Positions 6,103 through 12,337 of a stretch of 12,337 bases of DNA are shown here, in pieces. This DNA is from Flavobacterium psychrophilum. GTDB taxonomy: Bacteria; Bacteroidota; Bacteroidia; Flavobacteriales; Flavobacteriaceae. The first letter of the stretch is position 1, and each line of letters opens with the position of its first letter. A program made the translations under genes and the position numbers. Location: assembly GCA_003243255.1 (NCBI GenBank), contig QFQM01000129.1, positions 1-12,337 of the forward strand, given 5' to 3'. The notes below the pieces were generated by a model. That model was not told the origin of the DNA. It saw only the letters and a list, made by a program, of their open reading frames with translations, and made no database searches.

Positions 6103-6906
6103 ATGAACAACACCATAACTTCCCGAAATTACAAAAAGCTGGCACTTCAGGTATCGGCACACGGAATATCGTTTTGTTGTTTTGACACCCTGAACAGGGT
6201 GGTAACGCATTGCATTTCAGAAACATTTTCAAAATATTCACCACTTGAAGAAGAGCTGTGGAAAGTATTCGTAAACAATCCGATACTGACCAATGAATAT
6301 GATGAAATAGTAGTTTTACACAGCAACAGCTTTAATACTTTTGTGCCTGCGGCAATATTCGATCCCAATTACCCGGGAAGCTACCTGCAATATAACACCA
6401 AGGTTTTTGATACCGACTTTTTTGCAGTAGATGAACTCGATAGTTATGAGCTTAATAACGTTTATGTTCCTATGATGAATGTAAACAACTTTTTAATAGA
6501 CCAGTTCGGAGCTTTTGAATATAAAAATGCCAATAGTGTCTTGGTTTCTAAATTATTGGATGCCTCAAAAAACATTGACGACAAGCTCGTATTTGTGCAT
6601 TTTCAGGATAATCATTTTGAAATTGTAGTAGTGCGTAACCAAAAGCTTTTGCTTTACAATTCGTTTGAATATAAAACTCCTGAGGATTTTCTGTACTTTT
6701 TGCTTTTTACGATGGAACAGCTATTCCTCAATCCTGAAACTGCAAAAGTGTATCTGCTAGGAAATGTCGAGGAAAATGATGCTAATTTTTCAATCGCTTA
6801 TACTTATATAAGGCATATGGCCTTATTCAATACGCAGCCATTACAACAAAAATGGAACCGAAACAAGGAAGAATCGCTACAACACTTTATACTATTTAAC
6901 TCATGA
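6103..6906 (+). CDS. DUF3822-family protein
   Basis: A 267-residue cytoplasmic protein without membrane segments. Its sequence pattern (an N-terminal LALQVSAHGISFCCFD strand pair, a central region with FLIDQFGAFEYKNANSVL, then KLVFVHFQDNHFEIVVVRNQKLLLYNSFEY) and its position directly before rsmD match the Bacteroidota family DUF3822. From memory a structure of a Bacteroides member shows an actin/hexokinase-like ATPase fold. The repeated strand pattern at 10-25 and 160-190 agrees with that, but no convincing phosphate-binding loop is visible, so ATP binding is uncertain. It overlaps rsmD by the ATGA sequence at 6903-6906, which indicates translational coupling. This conserved pairing suggests a role near ribosome maturation, but the function is not known. 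Confidence 0.82.
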   Translation: MNNTITSRNYKKLALQVSAHGISFCCFDTLNRVVTHCISETFSKYSPLEEELWKVFVNNPILTNEYDEIVVLHSNSFNTFVPAAIFDPNYPGSYLQYNTKVFDTDFFAVDELDSYELNNVYVPMMNVNNFLIDQFGAFEYKNANSVLVSKLLDASKNIDDKLVFVHFQDNHFEIVVVRNQKLLLYNSFEYKTPEDFLYFLLFTMEQLFLNPETAKVYLLGNVEENDANFSIAYTYIRHMALFNTQPLQQKWNRNKEESLQHFILFNS

Positions 6907-7487
6907 GGATCATTTCAGGAAAATACAAAGGCAGAAGGATAACCGCGCCCAAAAACCTTCCGGTACGTCCTACGACAGATATGTCTAAAGAATCGCTATT
7001 CAATATCCTTAATAATCATTTTGATTTTGATGGTTTGAAAGTGCTTGACCTTTTTTCAGGCACAGGTAATATCAGTTATGAGTTTGCATCACGTGGTGCT
7101 ACTGATATAACATCTGTTGACGGTGATTTTGGTTGTGTCAAATTCATAAAGCAAACCGCTTCTGAGTTTGAATTCGATATTACAGCGGTCAAAAGCGATG
7201 TGATAAAATTCCTTAAAGGATGTAAATCATCGTATGACATCATCTTTGCTGATCCTCCCTATGATATGGATCAGGCACTTTTTGAAGAGATTGTTACTCT
7301 TGTTCTTGAAAATGAATTGCTTCAGCTGGATGGCATGATGATTATAGAACATTCCAAATACACAAAACTGAACCACATGATGAATTTTTCATTCCAGAAA
7401 AACTATGGCGGATCGGTATTTTCATTTTTTGAATTTGACGAAGAAATAGAAGATGATATTGTTGGTGATGACGATGATAATATGTAA
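6903..7487 (+). CDS. rsmD: 16S rRNA (guanine(966)-N(2))-methyltransferase RsmD
   Basis: RsmD methylates N2 of G966 in the small-subunit rRNA with S-adenosylmethionine, late in 30S assembly. The 194-residue protein starts with the characteristic MRIISGKYKGRRI and VRPTTDMSKESLFNIL (21-36). It has SAM motif I DLFSGTGN (49-56) and the N2-methyltransferase catalytic motif DPPY (117-120). The C-terminal tail is unusually acidic (EEIEDDIVGDDDDNM, 180-194). The start ATG overlaps the stop of the DUF3822 gene (ATGA), so it is the second gene of that operon. Confidence 0.95.
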   Translation: MRIISGKYKGRRITAPKNLPVRPTTDMSKESLFNILNNHFDFDGLKVLDLFSGTGNISYEFASRGATDITSVDGDFGCVKFIKQTASEFEFDITAVKSDVIKFLKGCKSSYDIIFADPPYDMDQALFEEIVTLVLENELLQLDGMMIIEHSKYTKLNHMMNFSFQKNYGGSVFSFFEFDEEIEDDIVGDDDDNM

Positions 7488-7531
7488 TTTTCCTGCAAAA
7501 TTTTTGCTAATAAATTACTCTTCTTCTTTTA

Positions 7532-8077
7532 ATGAAAAAATATCTTTTGCTGGTTCTTTTACTGGCTGTTAGTTCTTCCTTTGCACAAACATATATTAAG
7601 GTCAATGCACCCACTACCCTGCTTGGTGCTCCGCAAATTGGTGTTGAAACAAGTCTTGGTAAAAAGTTTACGCTTGAAGGCGATGTATTAGGTACTTATT
7701 GGGAATCATTTAATGGCGCTCCGCTTAAAGTCCTTATGGTTTTTGCTGAAGTGCGTTATCATTTTAATGAAAAATATAACGGAGTCTACGTAGGCGGGCA
7801 TGTAGGCGGTGGCCTTTTTGAATTCCAAAAATGGAATTATATCAATTCAGACAAATATCAGACAGGCGAGTCTATTTTTATGGGCGTATCCCTGGGCTAC
7901 GAAATAAAGATAAATGAAAAATGGATGATCGATATGTTTATTGGTGGTGGAAACCAACAGGGACATTATGTTGGAAGACACCTGGAAACTGGTGAACGTT
8001 ACGAACATTCAAGTTACAACAAAAGTGGAGAATGGCTTCCTTACAGAGCCGGAATTATGTTCTCCTATAAACTTTAA
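7532..8077 (+). CDS. Exported small beta-barrel protein (DUF3575-like)
   Basis: A 181-residue secreted protein. The N-terminus MKKYLLLVLLLAVSSSFA is a clear signal peptide, with cleavage expected after A18 (SSFA|QT). The rest alternates hydrophobic and polar residues in beta-strand fashion with glycine/aromatic turns (FAEVRYHFNEKYNGVYVGGHVGGGLF, in outline, at 71-96), and ends in an aromatic C-terminal strand (RAGIMFSYKL), as in outer-membrane barrels. The EVRYHF-NEKYNGVYVG block resembles the DUF3575 family of Bacteroidota, which is annotated as outer-membrane protein without known function. It is not linked to rsmD by overlap (44-bp gap) and may have its own promoter. Its TAA (8075-8077) overlaps the U-tract of the convergent rnpB terminator. 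Confidence 0.82.
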   Translation: MKKYLLLVLLLAVSSSFAQTYIKVNAPTTLLGAPQIGVETSLGKKFTLEGDVLGTYWESFNGAPLKVLMVFAEVRYHFNEKYNGVYVGGHVGGGLFEFQKWNYINSDKYQTGESIFMGVSLGYEIKINEKWMIDMFIGGGNQQGHYVGRHLETGERYEHSSYNKSGEWLPYRAGIMFSYKL

Positions 8078-8397
8078 AAAAATAGCAGGCCTGTAAGCCG
8101 GATTCTGTAACCCCGCCCTAAAGCGGGGTTTCTTATCATTTATCTAGCCTCTGCATTACTGCGAGAGATCAATCTGCCTACCCCCCGGCATCGGACGAGC
8201 CGCCCTTAATTGCCGGTATACATGGCATTTCACCGCATAGAGTTTACCTGGTTTCACTACAGCATTACCTGTACATACTTTCTGCTGCACTTGTCCTCCT
8301 CCGCCGAAACGAAGTGACGGGAATTACCCGCTATGCTGCCCTATGGTGTCCGGACTTTCCTCTCCCCGCCTAAGCGGGCAGCGATAAGAAGGCCTGC
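8076..8397 (-). ncRNA. rnpB: RNase P RNA (type A)
   Basis: This is the catalytic RNA that trims the 5' ends of tRNA precursors. Read on the minus strand it contains the universal CR-I GAGGAAAGTCCGGAC (8362-8348) and, near the 3' end, CR-V ACAGAATCCGGCTTACAGGCC-type sequence (8108-8088). Paired elements can be drawn: P1 GCAGGCC/GGCCTGC (8397-8391 with 8091-8085), P2 TTCTTATC/GATAAGAA (8390-8383 with 8137-8130) and a P19-like hairpin AACCCCGC/GCGGGGTT (8109-8130). The AGGCTAGATAAATGATAAG segment matches the conserved GCCTAGATGAATGA region of the E. coli RNA. P1 is followed by seven U (8082-8076), which serves as terminator. The 5' end is placed at the start of P1, 6 nt after the -7 element. Confidence 0.96.
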
Positions 8398-8402
8398 GGC
8401 TG

Positions 8403-8432
8403 CAAAAGTACTATTTTCAGGCAGACTTCAAA
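8403..8432 (-). promoter_or_regulatory. Promoter of rnpB
   Basis: On the minus strand TTTG (8432-8429) is followed after 18 bp by TACTTTTG (8410-8403), a near-ideal flavobacterial promoter. The -7 box ends 5 bp before the first base of helix P1, which fixes the transcript start at about 8397. It is the best promoter in the window. Confidence 0.8.
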
Positions 8433-8484
8433 AATTCATGAGTCAATTATATAAAGTAAAGTTTAACGTAGTATTCTGAATGTG

Positions 8485-8504
8485 CGAAAATGTTTAACAT
8501 TTCG
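8485..8504. repeat. Imperfect inverted repeat upstream of the 102-residue protein gene
   Basis: CGAAAATGTT and AACATTTCG form a 9-bp helix with one bulged A. It lies about 70 bp upstream of the ATG at 8575 and about 75 bp upstream of the rnpB promoter on the other strand. It could be an operator or a hairpin in a leader; the rest of the 8411-8574 gap shows no other clear element and no consensus -7 box for the plus-strand gene. Confidence 0.35.
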
Positions 8505-8574
8505 TTGGCTGGGCTAAAAAAGCTAAAGCAGTAATTTTAAGTAAATAAAACAAACTAACTTAAATTACAATATC

Positions 8575-8883
8575 ATGGACCGACAAATGTATCATTATGC
8601 CACAGTATCAAAGGCATTACAGGAATTAAATGATAAAGGATATACTATTGATTTTAACCTTGAAGAAGACCGTATAAAAAAACAAAGTGAAGATTTTGAA
8701 ATTGAGCATATTTATCGTTATGAAGGAGAAAGCGATCCGGGAGATGAAGCAACAGTTTACGGTATCAAAGCAAAAGGTGGTGAAAAAGGTGTTTTCGTAG
8801 TAAGTTCGGGAGCCTTTAGTGAGGATAGTGCTGCAAAAATTTTGCTGGATATGTCTATCAAAGGAAGAGCTGAACAGCAATAA
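8575..8883 (+). CDS. Conserved small protein (often mis-annotated as phosphoribosylpyrophosphate synthetase)
   Basis: A 102-residue soluble protein with a two-part pattern: [25 protein letters not shown] (8-32 in outline), then [25 protein letters not shown] (42-66 in outline) and [13 protein letters not shown] (69-81). From memory this is a widespread Bacteroidota family that databases label phosphoribosylpyrophosphate synthetase. The label is not supported: the protein is a third of the size and lacks the PRPP-binding motif (DDxxxTGGT type) and the ATP loop. The acidic block [13 protein letters not shown] is the family hallmark. It ends 3 bp before the topoisomerase gene, so the two are almost certainly co-transcribed. 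The function is unknown. Confidence 0.8.
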   Translation: MDRQMYHYATVSKALQELNDKGYTIDFNLEEDRIKKQSEDFEIEHIYRYEGESDPGDEATVYGIKAKGGEKGVFVVSSGAFSEDSAAKILLDMSIKGRAEQQ

Positions 8884-8886
8884 GCC

Positions 8887-9843
8887 ATGAAAAGGCTCGA
8901 AAAAAAACTTGAAAAGATAGGGAGTGATCCCAAAATAACAGCTAAAGCCGTTGGCCTTCGTTATTCTCTGAACTCTGAAAAAGGGTATTACAGGAAACGT
9001 AAGGGTAATGGCTTTAGTTATATAAATGAAGATGGTTACACCGTAAAAGATAGAAAACAATACCGTTACCATCCTAATTGGAACAAAATACGAAACCAGT
9101 CAAAATTCTTTAGGTTACGAAGGTTTGCCAATGCATTACCTTTAATTCGTGAACAAGTTGATAAAGATCTTAACCGTAAAGGACTACCTTATGAAAAAGT
9201 GGTTGCTTTGGTTGTTCGCCTTATCGAAATGACGAATATCCGTATTGGAAACGATGCTTATAAAAAATTATACGGCTCATTTGGGCTAACCACACTCCGA
9301 GACAAGCATGTAAAATTCGATGGATCTACCGTATGGTTTGAATTTATTGGCAAAAAAGGCATTAAACACAAAATAAAGCTTCAAAGCCGTAGAATGGCCA
9401 ATCTCGTGAAAAAATGCAAGGATATTCCCGGACAGGAATTGTTTCAATACTATGATGATAACAATCATAGACACAGCATAGGCTCTGCTGATGTAAACAA
9501 TTACATTAAAACTATAACCGGAGAAGATTTTACTGCCAAGGATTTTCGGGCTTGGGCAGGAAGCCTTAACGCTTTGTGCGCTTTTCATGATATAGGCGAA
9601 TTTACAAGTGAAACAGACTGCAAGAGAAAAGTTGTAGCGGTATTGGATTCGGTTGCAGAAAAACTGGGCAATACACGTACGGTTTGTAAAAAATACTATG
9701 TCCACCCTACTATAATCGCTTCTTATGAAAAAGGTTCCATATGGAATTATAAACCTGAGGGAGCTGACAATGAGTTCAACTCCAGAGAGAAAGCACTACT
9801 AAAGTTGTTAACAACCGAGGACATCGCCGAAGTTATAGCTTAG
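8887..9843 (+). CDS. Type IB DNA topoisomerase with an internally shortened N-terminal domain
   Basis: Poxvirus-like bacterial topoisomerase IB, which relaxes supercoils through a 3'-phosphotyrosine intermediate. The catalytic set, aligned by eye with the vaccinia enzyme (R130, K167, R223, H265, Y274), is R119 in NIRIGNDAY, K156 in FIGKKG, R221 in KDFRAWAGS, N262 in LGNTRTVC and nucleophile Y271 in KKYYVHP. The Asn in place of the vaccinia His appears usual in bacterial members (from memory). Length is 318, against about 350-370 commonly. The gap is visible: in relatives GFSYIxEDG is followed by about 40 residues including IPPAW and GHxQATG before GRKQYRYH. Here GFSYINEDGYTVKD runs directly into RKQYRYHPNW (54-64). 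The frame is intact. Vaccinia enzyme without its whole N-terminal domain still catalyses the reaction but binds DNA poorly, so this form may be active with altered affinity (inference). It is the second gene after the 102-residue protein. Confidence 0.9.
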   Translation: MKRLEKKLEKIGSDPKITAKAVGLRYSLNSEKGYYRKRKGNGFSYINEDGYTVKDRKQYRYHPNWNKIRNQSKFFRLRRFANALPLIREQVDKDLNRKGLPYEKVVALVVRLIEMTNIRIGNDAYKKLYGSFGLTTLRDKHVKFDGSTVWFEFIGKKGIKHKIKLQSRRMANLVKKCKDIPGQELFQYYDDNNHRHSIGSADVNNYIKTITGEDFTAKDFRAWAGSLNALCAFHDIGEFTSETDCKRKVVAVLDSVAEKLGNTRTVCKKYYVHPTIIASYEKGSIWNYKPEGADNEFNSREKALLKLLTTEDIAEVIA

Positions 9844-9905
9844 ATTTCCGATTTCAAAAGTGAATATTATGTTTTTTCATACATTTACTTTTTGACCTGA
9901 TCTTT

Positions 9906-11147
9906 ATGGAAAATTACACTGTTGTATTATTTATTCTTGCACTTATGATAGGGCTTTCGGCAATTGCCGATAAAATCAAACTACCTTATCCTATTATCCT
10001 TATTAGTGCAGGCATTGCTATTGGATTTATCCCTGCACTACCTAAAGTAGAACTAAATCCGGAAATAATCTTTTTGCTTTTTCTGCCTCCTTTGTTATAC
10101 GATGCTTCCTTCAATATTTCATTCCGCCAATTCAGGATAAATATGAACACAATAAGCACGTTGGCAATCTGGCTGGTATTTATAACTGTAGTGGGTATTG
10201 CTGTAATAGCAAGGTATTTCATTCCCGGTATGAGCTGGCCTTTGGGTTTTGTATTAGGAGCCATACTTTCAGCAACTGATGCTGTTGCCGCAATGAGTAT
10301 AACCAAAGGCCTCGGTATTTCGCATAAAACAAATACCATCCTTGAAGGAGAAAGCCTGATTAATGATGCTTCTGCTCTTGTAGCTTATCGTTTTGCCGTT
10401 GCTGCAGTAACCGGTGCCACATTTGTTTTCTGGAAAGCTTCACTTCAGTTCTTGCTATTACTTGGAGGAGGGCTGCTTATAGGATTACTGATGGGTAAAA
10501 TATTAGCATTTATTATTCAGAAGGTAAAAGATGATGCGATTATTGTTATCAGCTTTATGCTGATAATGCCCTTTGTTACTTATCTTATTGCAGAAGAAGT
10601 CCATGTATCAGGTGTAATTGCTGTAGTTACGCTCGGTGTAGTGATATCAAGGTTCAGTAATAAAATATTCCCGGACGCTTTAAAGAATCAGTCCAGGAGT
10701 ATATGGGATATCATTATATTTCTTTTAAACGGACTCATTTTTATTCTTATTGGTTTACAGTTTCCCTACATATTAGGTAATATCGATGAAAGCATGGTAT
10801 TGCCTTATATAGGATATGCGTTTTTGATTACGGTAACGATGTTGGCTATACGTACTGTAAGGATGCTGATGCAGCAAAAAAGCCTGCAAAATGCTTTTGC
10901 CAGAAAGAAATTTAAAATGAGCGAACATGCTCTTTTAGATGTAAAAAATAGCCTTATCATCAGCTGGGCGGGTATGCGGGGCATAGTATCTCTTGCAATT
11001 GCGCTGGGTTTACCCCATAAGCTTGCAGACGGAACCCCTTTTCCACTTAGAAACGAAATAATATTCATTTCAGTTGTTGTTGTGTTGATAACTCTTATAG
11101 GACAAGGGCTTACGTTACCCTGGTTAGTAAAAAAGCTACAACCATGA
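9906..11147 (+). CDS. CPA1-family Na+(K+)/H+ antiporter
   Basis: A 413-residue inner-membrane protein with about 12 hydrophobic segments. Family motifs are FLPPLLYDASFNI (59-71), the ion-binding region GAILSATDAVAA (118-129, D125), LEGESLINDASALV (146-159) with the N153-D154 pair and WAGMRGIVSLAIALGLP (354-370) with the conserved Arg358. The ND pair marks it as an electroneutral CPA1 exchanger, which exports Na+ or K+ in exchange for protons and maintains pH and ion balance. It stops directly after the last membrane segment (PWLVKKLQP), whereas many bacterial CPA1 proteins of about 520-550 residues carry a cytoplasmic C-terminal domain. The 62-bp gap upstream has only near-matches to a -7 box (TACATTTA, TACTTTTTG), so a promoter of its own is unproven. 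Cation specificity cannot be read from the sequence. Confidence 0.92.
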   Translation: MENYTVVLFILALMIGLSAIADKIKLPYPIILISAGIAIGFIPALPKVELNPEIIFLLFLPPLLYDASFNISFRQFRINMNTISTLAIWLVFITVVGIAVIARYFIPGMSWPLGFVLGAILSATDAVAAMSITKGLGISHKTNTILEGESLINDASALVAYRFAVAAVTGATFVFWKASLQFLLLLGGGLLIGLLMGKILAFIIQKVKDDAIIVISFMLIMPFVTYLIAEEVHVSGVIAVVTLGVVISRFSNKIFPDALKNQSRSIWDIIIFLLNGLIFILIGLQFPYILGNIDESMVLPYIGYAFLITVTMLAIRTVRMLMQQKSLQNAFARKKFKMSEHALLDVKNSLIISWAGMRGIVSLAIALGLPHKLADGTPFPLRNEIIFISVVVVLITLIGQGLTLPWLVKKLQP

Positions 11148-11180
11148 TTCAGCCAAAAATTAAGATATAATCTCTCCTGA

Positions 11181-11213
11181 TAAATTGCTATAAAAATAGA
11201 TTTGAGCAATTTA
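11181..11213. repeat. Inverted repeat downstream of the antiporter gene
   Basis: TAAATTGCT (11181-11189) and AGCAATTTA (11205-11213) are perfect 9-bp arms with a 15-nt loop, 34 bp after the antiporter stop. There is no following U-tract, so it is at best a weak terminator or an RNA 3'-end stabiliser. A second small pair, AGTACA/TGTACT (11213-11218 and 11229-11234), abuts it. The rest of the 176-bp gap before dnaX holds nothing else I can name apart from the dnaX -7 element. Confidence 0.4.
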
Positions 11214-11299
11214 GTACAGGGAACATATTGTACTTATATAAACAGCAAAAAAGAAAAATTATTAAGCTGTAATAGTAGTATTCCCTCTGTAAAAAACTT

Positions 11300-11307
11300 T
11301 ATATTTG
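11300..11307 (+). promoter_or_regulatory. -7 promoter element for dnaX
   Basis: TATATTTG fits TAnnTTTG exactly and lies 16 bp upstream of the ATG at 11324, giving a very short leader. No TTG is present at the expected -33 distance. Confidence 0.45.
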
Positions 11308-11323
11308 TATCTCTTTACAGCCT

Positions 11324-12337
11324 ATGGAACAGTTTATAGTATCAGCCCGTAAATACCGCCCGCAAACCTTTAAGGATGTTGTTGGGCAACAGGCTATTAC
11401 CAATACGCTGCTAAATGCCATAGAAAATAATCACCTTGCACAGGCATTGCTTTTTACCGGGCCCCGTGGTGTTGGAAAAACAACCTGTGCGCGTATTCTT
11501 GCCCGAAAGATTAATCAGGAAGGTTATGATGATCCGTATGAAGATTTTGCATTCAACGTTTTTGAACTTGATGCTGCTTCTAACAACTCAGTCGATGATA
11601 TCCGTAGTCTTATCGATCAGGTACGTATACCTCCGCAAACAGGTAAATATAAAGTATATATCATCGATGAGGTTCACATGCTGTCTCAGGCTGCTTTCAA
11701 TGCATTCCTGAAAACGCTCGAAGAGCCACCAAGGCATGCTATATTCATTCTGGCAACAACTGAGAAACATAAGATCATCCCAACGATACTTTCACGTTGT
11801 CAGATATTCGATTTTAAAAGAATCACCGTTAAGGACGCAAAAGAGCATCTTGCAGAAGTTGCCCGAAGCCAGGGTATAACTTTTGAAGATGACGCATTGC
11901 ATATCATTGCACAAAAAGCAGATGGTGCCATGCGCGATGCCCTTTCTATTTTTGACAGGGTTGTAAGTTACTGCGGTACTAACCTTACCCGTCAGGCTGT
12001 AACTGAAAACCTGAATGTACTTGATTATGAGTACTACATCAAGGTTACCGATCTGATTCTTGAGAACCGTATTCCTGAATTACTGCTTACATACAACGAA
12101 ATCCTGGCAAAAGGTTTTGACGGGCATCATTTTGTAGCCGGACTTGCTTCGCACTTCCGTGACCTGATGGTATGCCAGAATCCGGCAACCTTAACCCTAC
12201 TTGAAGCTGGGGAAGTAGCACAAAATCTTTACAGGGAACAATCCCAAAAAGTCTCTCAGGATTTCCTACTAAAAGCAATTGATCTTGCAAATGATTGCGA
12301 CCTGAAATATAAAGCCAGCCAAAACCAAAGGCTCCTG
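11324..12337 (+). CDS. dnaX: DNA polymerase III subunit gamma/tau, N-terminal 338 residues (C-terminus beyond window)
   Basis: The ATPase of the clamp loader, which places the sliding clamp on DNA and ties the two polymerase cores together. The frame stays open to the window end. It starts with the diagnostic SARKYRPQTFKDVVGQ (7-22). Other motifs are Walker A GPRGVGKTT (46-54), ELDAASNNSVDDIR (81-94), Walker B IIDEVHML (113-120), sensor 1 ATTEKHKI (144-151), the SRC arginine-finger motif (157-159) and sensor 2 GAMRDALS (201-208). The four-cysteine zinc module that normally lies between Walker A and AASNNS is absent: that stretch (KINQEGYDDPYEDFAFNVF, 62-80) has no cysteine. From memory this is shared by other Flavobacterium DnaX proteins. 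Whether the gene makes a shorter gamma form cannot be judged, since the tau-specific part is outside the window. Confidence 0.95.
   Translation, partial: MEQFIVSARKYRPQTFKDVVGQQAITNTLLNAIENNHLAQALLFTGPRGVGKTTCARILARKINQEGYDDPYEDFAFNVFELDAASNNSVDDIRSLIDQVRIPPQTGKYKVYIIDEVHMLSQAAFNAFLKTLEEPPRHAIFILATTEKHKIIPTILSRCQIFDFKRITVKDAKEHLAEVARSQGITFEDDALHIIAQKADGAMRDALSIFDRVVSYCGTNLTRQAVTENLNVLDYEYYIKVTDLILENRIPELLLTYNEILAKGFDGHHFVAGLASHFRDLMVCQNPATLTLLEAGEVAQNLYREQSQKVSQDFLLKAIDLANDCDLKYKASQNQRLL

Noticed and set aside
5992..6210. Minus-strand open frame of 72 codons extending upstream from the helicase start
   Set aside because: It covers the divergent promoter region and the start of the DUF3822 gene on the other strand, is cysteine- and tryptophan-rich, and has no family signature.
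8088..8400. GC-rich structured region after the barrel gene as a possible riboswitch or novel RNA
   Set aside because: The conserved CR-I and CR-V sequences and the P1/P2 pairings identify it as RNase P RNA.
8626..9072. Minus-strand open frame of 148 codons across the 102-residue protein and the start of topoisomerase IB
   Set aside because: The phenylalanine/isoleucine-rich translation is typical of the reverse strand of Lys/Glu-rich genes; both plus-strand genes are well supported.
1..12337. Defence system, prophage or integrative element
   Set aside because: The XRE repressor and the helicase could hint at one, but there is no integrase, transposase, nuclease partner, toxin pair, tRNA target site or CRISPR array, and the surrounding genes are housekeeping.

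Overview
The window looks like a conserved chromosomal segment of a Flavobacterium-like member of the Bacteroidota (Flavobacteriaceae). The evidence is the low GC content, the promoters of the TTTG / TAnnTTTG type, the near absence of Shine-Dalgarno sequences, the Bacteroidota-specific families (DUF3822, a DUF3575-like barrel protein), a type A RNase P RNA and a DnaX with the flavobacterial sequence pattern. I see no phage, transposase, CRISPR or tRNA.

Layout. (1) 1-1201: a zinc carboxypeptidase of the M14 type (minus strand, cut by the window edge) lies divergent to a Cro/CI-type (XRE) repressor. The 268-bp gap between them carries four near-identical palindromes of consensus TTTACAATTGTAAA, two next to the peptidase promoter, one over the repressor -7 element and one over the repressor start codon. 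This looks like a compact autoregulated switch. (2) 1200-1960: a PlsC-type acyltransferase on the minus strand with an unusually long, structured 3' UTR ending in a clean intrinsic terminator. (3) 2024-3413: a phytanoyl-CoA dioxygenase-like Fe/2-oxoglutarate enzyme whose end overlaps a spermidine-synthase-like methyltransferase fold protein, probably a two-gene modification module of unknown substrate. (4) 3416-3493: a nested inverted repeat between convergent genes. (5) 5992-3500 (minus): a RecD/Pif1-like helicase, an orphan 106-residue protein and kdsB (CMP-Kdo synthetase), closely packed as an operon. (6) 6103-7487: DUF3822 protein and rsmD with an ATGA overlap. (7) 7532-8077: an exported small beta-barrel protein, convergent with (8) rnpB (8076-8397, minus), whose terminator U-tract overlaps the stop codon of the barrel gene. 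(9) 8575-9843: a 102-residue conserved small protein 3 bp upstream of a type IB DNA topoisomerase. (10) 9906-11147: a CPA1-type cation/proton antiporter. (11) 11324-end: dnaX (polymerase III gamma/tau), cut by the right edge.

Most of the window is housekeeping: lipid and LPS synthesis, rRNA modification, tRNA processing, replication and ion homeostasis. The points most worth a second look are the four-palindrome operator array with one site on the start codon, the type IB topoisomerase that lacks about 35-40 residues of its N-terminal DNA-binding domain although every catalytic residue is present, the DnaX without the four-cysteine zinc module, and the dioxygenase/methyltransferase pair. No search could be run, so family assignments rest on motifs read in the translated sequence.
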